This document shows, piece by piece, positions 52,550 through 61,386 of a DNA stretch of 64,000 nt (positions within the stretch are counted from its first letter, which is position 1; each line of letters begins with the position of its first letter). The stretch comes from Anaerolineaceae bacterium. GTDB lineage: Bacteria; Chloroflexota; Anaerolineae; Anaerolineales; Anaerolineaceae. The stretch covers positions 186,001 to 250,000 of the forward strand of contig PABH01000028.1 of the NCBI GenBank assembly GCA_002702705.1, given 5' to 3'. Below the pieces are notes generated by a model. The model had not been told where the DNA came from. It did no database searches and was given only the letters and a program-made list of their open reading frames with translations. The position numbers and the translations under genes were made by a program.

Positions 52550-53923
52550 ATGAAAAAGAAGATTTTGATCACGTTAACCTTCATTATTCTCACCTTTGCT
52601 GTTATTAGAATCGCTCTAGGAATGTTTCAGAGTGCCGAGAATTCCTCTAACCCTACTCCTCAAACAATAAAGGTAAAAAAGGAAAATTTCCAAATAATCA
52701 GTTATGGGACTGGTTATCTCGAAGCTGTAAATACGGCTACCATGTTTTTTTCAACGACAGGCGTGCTTGTTGATATCCCTGTAAAACTAGGGGATACAGT
52801 TTCAACGGGAGATATATTAGCTGTTTTGGAGGATAAAGAAAAACAAATATTGCTTCAAAAAGCTATTATTAATCTCGAAGAATTAACAGCACAGTCAAAT
52901 ATTTCGCAAACAGAAATTGATGTTTTTGAGGCTTTTCAATCGCTAGAGGAAGCAGAATCGAATCTTAACCTTGTTATTGCTGGTCCAGATATAGATTACT
53001 ATAGACAACAATTAAATTTAGCAAATGAAGCTTATCAAGAAGCAGTTGCAAAACTCGAAAAAGTAAAAAGCCCTAGTGTACAAATGTATACCGCAGTAGA
53101 AAACGCAAGACTGCTCGTTGAACAAACACAACTGGATTTGGACAATGCCTTAAGCTACATTGTTCCAGAAGAAGATATTCAACGAGCTCTTGCGGAAGTT
53201 AACCTTGCGAAAACAAATTATCTTACTCAAAAAACACTCTTGGATTATCTTCAGGGACTTCCAATCGAGACAATGGAAAACCCATTTTATAGTGCAAGCT
53301 TAATCGAAATTATTAATGCAGAAAAATATTTGGAGGTGTCAAAACAAAATTTGAATGAAACAGTTTTGATTTCTCCTATGACCGGAACGATCACTTCTAT
53401 CAATAGTCAAGTGGGTACAAGTATTACAAGTAATACCTCGATAATGACCATAACCAATACAGATGACTATACTCTGCGGTTTTATGTTGATGAATCTGAA
53501 TTAGCAACAATTTCTTTGAATGATGCTGTTAATATCACATTACAATCTTTCCCAGAATTAGTACTGACTGGCCACATCATAAAAATCGACCCATCTCTTG
53601 TTGAGGAAGATGGGGTCAAAAAAATTCAAGCATGGGCATCCTTTGATGATGGTCTTCTTGATATTCAGTTTTTTAATGGTGCAATTGCCGAAGTGGAAGT
53701 AATTGCCGTTGAAGAAAAAGATGTTATTTTGGTTCCATACCAAGCACTGTTAAAAACCGAATCCGGAACCCATCAAGTTGTGGTAATTAATAACGGAATC
53801 CCTGAATTTAGGAATGTTACAGTTGGGATCAGTGACTTTGCAAACGCAATAATTGAATCCGGTTTAAGTATCGGTGAGATTGTTAGCACAAATCCTATTA
53901 CGTATATAGAGGATCAATCATGA
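52550..53923 (+). CDS. HlyD/MacA-type periplasmic adaptor subunit (second adaptor)
   Basis: This 457-residue protein has an N-terminal transmembrane helix (about 5-22), a short linker, barrel half-motif 'VKLGDTVSTGDILAVLED', a long coiled-coil hairpin (about 95-270), and 'LISPMTGTITSINSQVGT', then the beta-barrel and C-terminal region ending like the first adaptor. It is about 40 residues shorter in the coiled coil. The start is ATG 52550, 11 bases after the ATPase stop; an in-frame TTG inside the ATPase gene is rejected. Its stop overlaps the permease start by ATGA. Confidence 0.88.
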   Translation: MKKKILITLTFIILTFAVIRIALGMFQSAENSSNPTPQTIKVKKENFQIISYGTGYLEAVNTATMFFSTTGVLVDIPVKLGDTVSTGDILAVLEDKEKQILLQKAIINLEELTAQSNISQTEIDVFEAFQSLEEAESNLNLVIAGPDIDYYRQQLNLANEAYQEAVAKLEKVKSPSVQMYTAVENARLLVEQTQLDLDNALSYIVPEEDIQRALAEVNLAKTNYLTQKTLLDYLQGLPIETMENPFYSASLIEIINAEKYLEVSKQNLNETVLISPMTGTITSINSQVGTSITSNTSIMTITNTDDYTLRFYVDESELATISLNDAVNITLQSFPELVLTGHIIKIDPSLVEEDGVKKIQAWASFDDGLLDIQFFNGAIAEVEVIAVEEKDVILVPYQALLKTESGTHQVVVINNGIPEFRNVTVGISDFANAIIESGLSIGEIVSTNPITYIEDQS

Positions 53924-55131
53924 AATTATCAACAATTTTATCTATTGCTTGGGAGGGATTAAAACAAAACAAAATCCGTTCCTTTTTAACCACCTTGGGA
54001 ATTATCATTGGTGTTGCTGCTGTTATCATTATGTTAGCCATCAGCGCAGGTGCTGAGGCAGCCATTGCGGATCAGATCAATTCCCTTGGTGCTAACCTAT
54101 TGATTATTGGTCCAATGCGCGGTATGCCTGGTGCCTCAAAAACACTTGTCTTGGATGATGCCCTTGCAATCAATGAGCGAATAATCAACATTGATGGGGT
54201 TTCAGCAGAACAAGCTCCTCCAAGCCAGACGATTAAAGCGAACAATATCACCTTGGAAGAAATTCAGGTGATAGGCACCACATCTGATTTCCCAATTGTC
54301 CGAGATTTTCCAGTTGATCTTGGACGGTATTTCACTTCAGAAGAAGATGAGCGGAAAGCTCGTGTAGTGGTTTTAGGCACCGCTATCGCTGCTGATCTTT
54401 TTGGTGAACAAGACCCTATTGGGCAAACAATTACCGTTGGGACTTCAAAACTGACAGTAATTGGTGTTATGTCGCCGAAAGGAGTTGTTGCTGATATAGA
54501 TTATGATGGGAGGATTTACATTCCTATTGAATTAGCCTTTGACAAATTTATCACTGCATCATCCATGAGCGGAGACAGGGTAAAAACCATTTATGTAAAA
54601 GTTTCTGATTCTGAAAATATGGAAAGCATCATTCAACAAATTACCTATTTGATGGCAGAACGTCATAATGTTGAACCTTATGATGCTGATTTTTCTATCA
54701 GTACTCAGCAAGATATCATAGCGACCCAAGAGGCCACAACGGAAGCCTTTCGCAGTTTACTTGGGTGGGTTGCTGGAGTTTCCCTCTTGGTCGGGGGAAT
54801 TGGAATCATGAACATAATGTTAGTATCAGTCACCGAACGCACACGCGAAATCGGTTTACGTCAGGCTTTAGGTGCTCGCCCAGAGGATGTGCTTAAACAA
54901 TTTTTAATTGAAGCAATCATTCTTAGTTTGGCTGGTGGATTGATTGGGGTGCTTCTCGGAATCGTTGGTGCTTATTTGTTTGGACAATTAGGTGGAATGC
55001 GGACTGAAATCGTTCCAATATCTATTCCAATCTCTTTTGGTGCGGCAGCTATTATTGGTATTTTCTTCGGATTTTACCCAGCGCAACAAGCCGCCAAATT
55101 AGAACCAATCGTCGCATTGCGACACGAATAA
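53920..55131 (+). CDS. MacB-type FtsX-like ABC transporter permease
   Basis: This 403-residue protein has the MacB/FtsX layout: one N-terminal transmembrane helix (FLTTLGIIIGVAAVIIMLAI), a 220-residue extracytoplasmic MacB_PCD domain, and three C-terminal helices including GIMNIMLVSVTERTREIGLRQALGA, the conserved FtsX coupling motif. It ends with a typical PAQQAAKLEPIVALRHE. It uses the ATPase two genes upstream and probably the adaptors, driving mechanical transport of a substrate from outer to external side rather than across the membrane. The substrate is unknown. Confidence 0.93.
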   Translation: MKLSTILSIAWEGLKQNKIRSFLTTLGIIIGVAAVIIMLAISAGAEAAIADQINSLGANLLIIGPMRGMPGASKTLVLDDALAINERIINIDGVSAEQAPPSQTIKANNITLEEIQVIGTTSDFPIVRDFPVDLGRYFTSEEDERKARVVVLGTAIAADLFGEQDPIGQTITVGTSKLTVIGVMSPKGVVADIDYDGRIYIPIELAFDKFITASSMSGDRVKTIYVKVSDSENMESIIQQITYLMAERHNVEPYDADFSISTQQDIIATQEATTEAFRSLLGWVAGVSLLVGGIGIMNIMLVSVTERTREIGLRQALGARPEDVLKQFLIEAIILSLAGGLIGVLLGIVGAYLFGQLGGMRTEIVPISIPISFGAAAIIGIFFGFYPAQQAAKLEPIVALRHE

Positions 55132-55149
55132 TATAAAAGAAGGATCATT

Positions 55150-55785
55150 ATGAAAAAAAGTATTTTTATTATCGCAACCATTATTATCGTTTCATTGACA
55201 GCTTGTGCTGGAGCATCTTCGATAGAGGAAGTAGCAGAATCTGGTCAAGTAACACCCACATCCCTAATGGCTAATGCCTTAAATTTGGATTTTGATGATG
55301 CGGCAAGTTTAAGAACGCAGTTAGCCTATGGAACATTAAAACTCCAAGAAAGTAATACCCCAATTACATCAGAGGATGCAAAATCTTTGCTACCTCTATG
55401 GCAAGCAATCTTGGCTTTAGAAAACAATCCGGATTCAGCAGACCAGGAATTAACAGCTGTCCAAGATCAGATTATTTTGAGTATGCAAAGTGAACAACTG
55501 GAAACAATTGCGGCTATGCAAATTACGAATGCTGAGTTAACTGCTTTTTATACAGAACAAGGATTAACCATTCCTACTCCGAATCCAGACAGTACATTAA
55601 CTTCAGCGGTGGGTGGTGGTGGTAAAAATAGTGGGTTATCAACAGAAGAAAAAGAAGCGACAAAAACCGCCGCAGAAGCACTTGGGACTCCAGTTGGAAC
55701 CAATACTGGTTCAAGTGGCTCGGATCGAAAAAATATATTAACTGCTTCAGTAATCGAATTATTGACTGTTTTAGCGAACCAATAA
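55150..55785 (+). CDS. Lipoprotein of unknown family in the MacB-type operon (first paralogue)
   Basis: This 211-residue lipoprotein has a signal ending in lipobox SLTAC (Cys19). A helical mid-region (about 45-135) contains 'RTQLAYGTLKLQ', 'LLPLWQAILALENNP' and 'AVQDQIILSM', and 'EATKTAAEALGTP' lies near the C-terminus after a Gly-rich linker. The same blocks recur in the next gene. It starts 18 bases after the permease. The fold and job are unknown; an adjacent-lipoprotein subunit of the ABC machine, or its client, is the main idea. Confidence 0.75.
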   Translation: MKKSIFIIATIIIVSLTACAGASSIEEVAESGQVTPTSLMANALNLDFDDAASLRTQLAYGTLKLQESNTPITSEDAKSLLPLWQAILALENNPDSADQELTAVQDQIILSMQSEQLETIAAMQITNAELTAFYTEQGLTIPTPNPDSTLTSAVGGGGKNSGLSTEEKEATKTAAEALGTPVGTNTGSSGSDRKNILTASVIELLTVLANQ

Positions 55786-55812
55786 TCCTATTCAAAGAAA
55801 ATGAAGGAAAAA

Positions 55813-56526
55813 ATGAAAAAAAGAAATACATTTATAATTTTTGTCATATTGTTAATTGGATTAACCGCTTGTTCAAAAGATGCTAATATTCAGCCAGAAG
55901 TTATCATTCAATCAGAAGTTGATGAAGATCAAAAACAAGTTAACACACAAGTGGTTTCTGGTGATACCCAATTGGAAATCATGACTGGAACACCGGCCCC
56001 ACTTGATTTTGCTACCTACTTTTCAGTGGAATATGAAGATGCATTAAATCCACGAAATCAATTAGCAGTCGGGACTTTAAAATTGGCTGAAACAGACTAT
56101 CCGATCACCACAGACCAAAGCAAGACATTACTTCCCTTGTGGCAAGCTATTCTGGTTTTGGAGTCAAATCCCGGATCCTCATCTCAAGAATTAAGCGCTG
56201 TTCAAAACCAAATTATGTTTTCCATGACATCTGATCAGTTAGATGCGATTTTAACCTTCCAACTTACAAATGACCATCTGCTTACTATTTATAATGAACT
56301 TGGGATTTCACTTGTGGAAAATATTGATGGGACAACAATGGGTTCTGGTCAAGGAAACGGTAAGGGTAGCGGTGCCGGTCAAGATCCTGCAGCTAGGGAA
56401 GCCACCAGAGCAGCTGCCGAAGCACTTGGTACTCCAACAAGTGAACGTGGTGCACAGGGTCAAAATAATAAAAATCAATTAACGGAAGCTGTTATCGATT
56501 ATTTAATACAATTAGCTGAAAGTTGA
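55813..56526 (+). CDS. Lipoprotein of unknown family in the MacB-type operon (second paralogue)
   Basis: This 237-residue lipoprotein is a paralogue of the previous one. The lipobox is GLTAC (Cys near residue 20). It shares 'RNQLAVGTLKLAE', 'LLPLWQAILVLESNP' and 'AVQNQIMFSM', with a Gly-rich linker and 'EATRAAAEALGTPT'. The N-terminal linker after the Cys is about 20 residues longer. ATG 55813 is chosen since AAGGA lies 4 bases before it; an ATG at 55801 precedes that site. It is the last gene of the operon, with a 15-bp hairpin just after. Confidence 0.75.
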   Translation: MKKRNTFIIFVILLIGLTACSKDANIQPEVIIQSEVDEDQKQVNTQVVSGDTQLEIMTGTPAPLDFATYFSVEYEDALNPRNQLAVGTLKLAETDYPITTDQSKTLLPLWQAILVLESNPGSSSQELSAVQNQIMFSMTSDQLDAILTFQLTNDHLLTIYNELGISLVENIDGTTMGSGQGNGKGSGAGQDPAAREATRAAAEALGTPTSERGAQGQNNKNQLTEAVIDYLIQLAES

Positions 56527-56537
56527 TTCATAGAATC

Positions 56538-56580
56538 TATCCGAATTCTCTACCATTTTGTTTGATAGAGAATTCGGATA
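56538..56580. terminator. Perfect 15-bp hairpin after the MacB-type operon
   Basis: TATCCGAATTCTCTA (56538-56552) and TAGAGAATTCGGATA (56566-56580) are exact inverted copies with a 13-base loop. It lies between convergent genes, 12 bases after the operon stop. There is no T-run after the stem, so this may terminate weakly or protect the 3' end. Confidence 0.55.
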
Positions 56581-56604
56581 TTACCATACGCCTGATCAAA
56601 AGAA

Positions 56605-58479
56605 CTAGATTACAAAAAGATTCAAGCTCCAGATTAACCATAAAAATACGATGGATGCCAAACTAATTATGGAATAATGAATTCGCCAGCCGACTGTCCA
56701 GGATTTATGCTGCCAGGACCGCACAGTTAGTATCAAAACCAAAAATGTCCACGGAACAGCTAACCAATATAGAGTCGAAATCAGCGTTATGGTTTCCTGT
56801 GGAAAAACAAAGGTTGAGCCGTATTGGAAAAGCTGCATGATATACCATATAAATAAACTGATATCAAATAAACCTAATAATGCACTTAACCACAGGCTGA
56901 TTTCATTTGGTTTATTGGCTCCATTTTTACTCTGTTTTTTTCTAAAAGGCCAAATGACCCAAGCGGATAAAAAGATAATAAAACACACACCCAATGTGAT
57001 AAAGATAAAATTGAGAGATTGAGACCAAGGAACTTGAAAGAATGCCAGGATACCCATATACATCCAGCGTTGTCCTTCTTTATCTTCTTCAAAGACTAAG
57101 ACGCGATTACCATCTTTTTGATGAAAAACATTCGGTTCTGTTTCGACAAAAGTCATTCCGAATAAATTTGTTTTTCCTTCATTTATTTTTATTGGTGTGG
57201 ATTGTAATAATCCGATCATTTTTTGAGGTGAGGTTAAATTAATTTTTGCTGGTAAATAAATTCCATTAAAAAGTTGTGCCCGGTTTTCCCAACCAGAAAT
57301 GGGTTGATTGTTAATAGCAGATCGTGTGAACGGGTAAAACCTGTCCAAAAAATCAAATAGAATTTCATCACCTTCAATCGGTGAAGTGTTGTATGAAACA
57401 AATAGTCCTAAATTTTGTTCCGGGATTAATGCCATCAAGGTGATAAAACGTGTGCTTTCTCCGAGGTGCCATAATACGGTTTGCCCATTAAATTCGGATC
57501 TCAAAAAACCGTAAGCCATACCGCTTGTGGATGGGTGATTTGTAAATTGCTGATTATGCATTTGCTGTACGGTTTCAGCTTTTAAAATGCAGTTATTGTT
57601 TAAGCATCCGTCGTTAAGGTGGGCTATCATAAAATTACCTACGTCTGATGCGGTGGTCCGAATTGGGGCACAAGGGACCGCCGCGGTCCATTCAAAATCA
57701 GATGGAAGAAAACTTCCGTGTTGGTAAACAAATCCTTTTGATAAATCTTGCTTAAGGTTTTCCGGTATATCATTTCCAACAAAACTTTGATTCATCTCCA
57801 GTGGTTTAAGGATATGATTTGATAAATAGGCTTCAAAAGTTTCACCTGAGATTTTTTCAACAATGTAACCGGCTAAAGCTGTTCCATAATTTGAGTAGGC
57901 CATTACCTCACCAGGAGCATAAATTCGATTTGGCATAAATTGAATTAAATGTTCACGCAGTGAGAGAAGATCAGTCTCTTTTTCTCGAAATAGAGAATTT
58001 AATTGATCTTCAAACCCTGCCGTGTGGGTTAGTAAGTGATGCATAGTAATGGGTTCATCAAATTGATCGGGAATTTGAAAGTCGAGATAGTTATTTACAT
58101 CTGCGTTTAAATCAAGTTTTCCTTGTTCCACCAGCTGCATAACTGCTGTCCATGTAAAGAGTTTTCCATCGGATCCAATAAAAAACAAGGTTTTGTTTTC
58201 ATCAACTGGAATGCCTTCTTCTTTATTCGCGAAACCATACCCTTTGGCAAAAACCAACTTATCATTTTTTACTACCGCTACCGTTGCCCCAGCGATGTTA
58301 TTGGTTGTCATTTGATTTAATAAAATTTCATCAAAAAACCCTTCATACTCTGCTGATGTCACAGGCTCTTGAGAATCTGCAATAACAGGTGTGGTTTGAA
58401 AAATTTGCAGAGATAACAGGAAAATCAACAATAAAACACTAAAGTGAAATTTGTATTTTGGACACGATTTATTATGCAT
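56605..58479 (-). CDS. Exported beta-lactamase-fold serine hydrolase with C-terminal membrane domain
   Basis: This 624-residue protein has a signal sequence (about 12-35), then a class-C beta-lactamase/D-aminopeptidase-like domain with SxxK as Ser103-Asp-Gly-Lys106, YxN as Tyr195-Ser-Asn197, and a later WHLGES in place of the KTG box. After residue 480 there are about four transmembrane helices. Such fusions are usually uncharacterised peptidases or esterases of the cell envelope rather than antibiotic-destroying enzymes. AGAGG lies 7 bases before ATG 58479. Confidence 0.88.
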   Translation of the reverse strand: MHNKSCPKYKFHFSVLLLIFLLSLQIFQTTPVIADSQEPVTSAEYEGFFDEILLNQMTTNNIAGATVAVVKNDKLVFAKGYGFANKEEGIPVDENKTLFFIGSDGKLFTWTAVMQLVEQGKLDLNADVNNYLDFQIPDQFDEPITMHHLLTHTAGFEDQLNSLFREKETDLLSLREHLIQFMPNRIYAPGEVMAYSNYGTALAGYIVEKISGETFEAYLSNHILKPLEMNQSFVGNDIPENLKQDLSKGFVYQHGSFLPSDFEWTAAVPCAPIRTTASDVGNFMIAHLNDGCLNNNCILKAETVQQMHNQQFTNHPSTSGMAYGFLRSEFNGQTVLWHLGESTRFITLMALIPEQNLGLFVSYNTSPIEGDEILFDFLDRFYPFTRSAINNQPISGWENRAQLFNGIYLPAKINLTSPQKMIGLLQSTPIKINEGKTNLFGMTFVETEPNVFHQKDGNRVLVFEEDKEGQRWMYMGILAFFQVPWSQSLNFIFITLGVCFIIFLSAWVIWPFRKKQSKNGANKPNEISLWLSALLGLFDISLFIWYIMQLFQYGSTFVFPQETITLISTLYWLAVPWTFLVLILTVRSWQHKSWTVGWRIHYSIISLASIVFLWLIWSLNLFVI

Positions 58480-58859
58480 TACAATACCTCTCATAATTTT
58501 TGATTATTGGATAAAAATCCATTCAATATTTTTGATAGGTAAAGTTTATCTTTACAGGCTTGGTACGTCCCCTATCCGAAGGTAGGTTGATGAGATAGGT
58601 TTAAGAAAAAAGTCTATCTTGTAGATTTTACGTTTTACGGTTTTTTTTTTGATACTCGTTATAATCAGTTTAAGGACGATTAAAATAAATTAAGTTTTTA
58701 TAAAAACGATACAATGGTGGCAATCTTGATTTGCCTTTCATTGACGATTTAATCAACAAATCAATTTGCTAAACATCACAACCGTTGTTGAACGATACAA
58801 GAGGTTCGTTTGTTATGGTTTTTCTTTTGCAATTGTGAAAGGAAAAGAAAGGAATAAAA
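58480..58859. other. Intergenic region upstream of the FAD-reductase gene
   Basis: This 380-base gap has no plausible gene. GTAAAG/CTTTAC (58539-58544, 58550-58555) and CCTATC/GATAGG (58571-58576, 58594-58599) give two short stems, and a run of ten T (58641-58650) and a TATAAT (58660-58665, + strand) follow. They could be a leader and promoter, but none is strong. No riboswitch class was recognised. Confidence 0.3.
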
Positions 58860-60035
58860 ATGAAACGCTATCAATACCTAATCATTGGGGGTGGAATAGC
58901 TGCTGATGCGGCTGTTCGTGGTATTCGTGCAATTGACGAAGATGGAACCATAGGTATTATCAGTGCAGAAGTTGATCCGCCTTATATTCGCCCAAAACTT
59001 TCCAAAGGGCTTTGGAAAGGTGAACCGGTTGAAGAGATATGGAAAAACACCCAAGAACTGAATGTTGATTTGTTTTTGGGGCAACTCGTTACCAAAATTG
59101 ACACATTAAATAACTTTGTCCGTGATGAAGATGGTGGAGAATATGTGTACGACAAATTGTTGATCACTACGGGCGGATCACCAAAACATCTTCCCTTTGG
59201 AGATGAGTACATATTGTATTATCGAAATTTTCAGGATTATCAAAGACTCCGAGAGGAAAGTAATTTCGGAGATAAATTTTTGGTAATTGGGGGGAGTTTT
59301 ATTGGCTCTGAGTTGGCAGCGGCTTTGACCATGGTTGGAAAAAAGGTGACGATGGTTTTTCCGGAATCTGCAATTGCAGCGAACAATTTCCCGCAAGGGC
59401 TGGCAAATTATATCAGTGATTATTACCGAGATAAGGGAGTAGAAATTTTGGCTGGAGAAGAAGTCAAAACCATTCAAAAGCAAGGAGAGAAACTCGTTAT
59501 CACGACAAACAATAACAATCAATTTGATGTGGATGGGATTGTAGCTGGGATTGGTATCAAACCGAATGTAGAGCTTGCAAAACAAGCTGGCATTAAGGTT
59601 GATAATGGAATTGTAGTGAATGATTATTTACAAACTTCATCTCCAGATATTTATGCTGCTGGCGATGTGGCCAATTTTTACCACAGTGCCTTAGAAAAAC
59701 ATATTCGGGTGGAGCATGAAGACAACGCACTAATTATGGGTAAAATCGCCGGAAAAAACATGGCTGGTGAAACGCTTGCTTACACTCATGTACCAATGTT
59801 TTACTCTGATTTATTCGATTTGGGGTATGAAGCTGTGGGTCAATTGAACAGTGAACTGGATATTATTGAGGACTGGCAGGATGGATATAAAAAAGGGGTT
59901 GTTTATTACCTATCAGATGGGCGAGTACGAGGCGTCTTGTTGTGGAACGTGTGGGATCAGGTTGATACGGCAAGAGAATTGATGAAGGAAGAAGGCCCGT
60001 TTAAAGAAAATGATTTAAAGGGGAGAATTTCATAA
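58860..60035 (+). CDS. FAD-dependent NAD(P)H oxidoreductase (ferredoxin/rubredoxin reductase or AIF-like)
   Basis: This 391-residue flavoprotein has an N-terminal FAD-binding motif GGGIAADAAVRGI, the central NAD(P)-binding motif VIGGSFIGSELAAAL, and the second FAD motif SPDIYAAGDVANF near residue 268, then a C-terminal domain. These match the reductases of electron-transfer chains. AAAGGAAT lies before the ATG. No ferredoxin or rubredoxin gene is adjacent, so the electron acceptor is not indicated. Confidence 0.9.
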   Translation: MKRYQYLIIGGGIAADAAVRGIRAIDEDGTIGIISAEVDPPYIRPKLSKGLWKGEPVEEIWKNTQELNVDLFLGQLVTKIDTLNNFVRDEDGGEYVYDKLLITTGGSPKHLPFGDEYILYYRNFQDYQRLREESNFGDKFLVIGGSFIGSELAAALTMVGKKVTMVFPESAIAANNFPQGLANYISDYYRDKGVEILAGEEVKTIQKQGEKLVITTNNNNQFDVDGIVAGIGIKPNVELAKQAGIKVDNGIVVNDYLQTSSPDIYAAGDVANFYHSALEKHIRVEHEDNALIMGKIAGKNMAGETLAYTHVPMFYSDLFDLGYEAVGQLNSELDIIEDWQDGYKKGVVYYLSDGRVRGVLLWNVWDQVDTARELMKEEGPFKENDLKGRIS

Positions 60036-60137
60036 AGAAACATCTCGGAGAGTAAACCAAACCAAAATCAGATAAGTGAAGAAAATTCTTTATCGAAAAA
60101 TACCCCTAAGTTTCAATTAAGTGATAAAATCTTAAGG

Positions 60138-60164
60138 ACAAGCTGTGGTTGTCACCCAGCTTGT
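60138..60164 (+). terminator. Stem-loop after the reductase gene
   Basis: ACAAGCTG (60138-60145) pairs with CAGCTTGT (60157-60164), with inner GGT/ACC pairing and one bulged T. TTCTTTAAG follows. It lies about 100 bases after the reductase stop and 36 bases before the next start, so it is a plausible weak terminator or leader structure. Confidence 0.5.
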
Positions 60165-60199
60165 TTCTTTAAGAAAGTTCAACTTAAGGAGACATTTGA

Positions 60200-61285
60200 A
60201 TGGATTTATTTACTTACCCATTTCAATTTGAAGAAGAAGATCATAGTCAGATCACCGGAAATCTGATCCTCGAAAAGCCGCTTTCCTACCAGGATAACCC
60301 TCAGGAAAGCGGCTTTTATCGTCCCGGTAAGATTACTCTCGGCGAAGGGATTAATCTCGATGTTGTGTTTTACCATAATCCAGCCACAGCAGCTTTTATG
60401 TATCTACAACATCAACAGGTTGATACCAATGCTTTTCAAATCATTGGGTTAACAGAACAGGAAATCAAAACATTGGATACCATTACACTACCAGGTCAAT
60501 TGTGTATGGGAGCCAATCGCGCTAATTTGATTGGGCAGGCGATGCATCGTCTGTTTGCTGCACCCCCCTTAAAAGAAAGCCTGAAAGAATACCAGCAACA
60601 TAATATTGCTGTTTTTCCAATTGCCAGGGAAGGACTGAAGTATCAAGTTTCCGAGGCGATTTTTTCCAATTATGATTATTACTGTGATGAAATTGTGTTG
60701 GATGCTCACCATGTATTCGATAGCAGCGTTCCAGTTTACAACCGTAAAGTGGAAATGACCTTATTTAAAGATAAAGATTTAGACCAACATCAACATGAAA
60801 ACATTACGGTGGCATTTATTGCTGATAGTATCGCCAGCGGTTTGGTGATGCGTGAAACGATTACAGAAATCAAAAAACGGTTTAAGAACCTGGAGCGTGT
60901 GGAAGTTATAGCGCCATTGGCAACCATCCGCGGGTTAAGCCGCATTGCTGATACGGAATGCCGGAATGGCGTAAAAGTACGCGTACATATTTTTGAAACC
61001 ATTTTAAATGCACTACCCCCAGATTATTATTATTCTGCCCATTTTAACCTGCCAGAAATGCATATTCGACCAGATTTGGAAGAGGCCTACCGCGCCTGGT
61101 GGGGCAAAGACAAAAAAGGGTTGATGATTGCAGATACGGCTTGTGCAGGATATGGTTGGAGTGAGGTCTTTTATTCTCCTCGAAAGCAAATTGAAATGAT
61201 CAACGGAGAATTACAGCAGCGACATGACCTGAAACTGATGGATATCATTCGTAGAAATTCATTCAACGATTCCAATCCGTTATAA
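60200..61285 (+). CDS. Uncharacterised protein with phosphoribosyltransferase-like motifs
   Basis: This 361-residue protein is not one I can name. Its C-terminal two-thirds reads like a type I phosphoribosyltransferase of the uracil-PRTase kind: FPIAREGL (139-146) corresponds to the usual P-I-L-R-A-G-L, IADSIASG (207-214) to the PRPP-loop D-x-x-x-A-T-G/SG, and GYGWSEVF (317-324) lies where the UPRTase uracil/C-terminal loop would be. The first 110 residues are unrelated. Acidic residues of the PRPP loop are partly changed, so activity is doubtful. AAGGAG lies 8 bases before the ATG. Confidence 0.6.
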   Translation: MDLFTYPFQFEEEDHSQITGNLILEKPLSYQDNPQESGFYRPGKITLGEGINLDVVFYHNPATAAFMYLQHQQVDTNAFQIIGLTEQEIKTLDTITLPGQLCMGANRANLIGQAMHRLFAAPPLKESLKEYQQHNIAVFPIAREGLKYQVSEAIFSNYDYYCDEIVLDAHHVFDSSVPVYNRKVEMTLFKDKDLDQHQHENITVAFIADSIASGLVMRETITEIKKRFKNLERVEVIAPLATIRGLSRIADTECRNGVKVRVHIFETILNALPPDYYYSAHFNLPEMHIRPDLEEAYRAWWGKDKKGLMIADTACAGYGWSEVFYSPRKQIEMINGELQQRHDLKLMDIIRRNSFNDSNPL

Positions 61286-61310
61286 ATCAATTTATGTTAG
61301 TTAAAATAAA

Positions 61311-61343
61311 AATACCGCAAATCTGGTTTTGCGGTATTTTTTT
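61311..61343. terminator. Bidirectional rho-independent terminator
   Basis: AATACCGCAAA (61311-61321), loop TCTGGT and TTTGCGGTATT (61328-61338) form an 11-bp stem followed by a T-run to 61343, with A-rich sequence on the other side. It serves the + strand gene that ends at 61285 and the - strand glycosyltransferase gene. Confidence 0.9.
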
Positions 61344-61386
61344 GATAAAAGAATCAGGGAATACGAGGTTGGTATTACAGTGTAGT

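Noticed and set aside
50272-55131. Assignment as a MacAB macrolide efflux pump.
   Set aside because: The ATPase and permease are separate, two adaptors are present and no TolC-type partner is seen, so a specific macrolide role is not supported.
56605-58479. Antibiotic resistance by beta-lactamase.
   Set aside because: The KTG box is absent and the protein carries an extra membrane domain, so it belongs to the broader serine hydrolase family.
58641-58650. A run of ten T in the gap before the reductase gene, considered as a terminator.
   Set aside because: No good G-C rich stem precedes it in the correct position, so a terminator is not supported.
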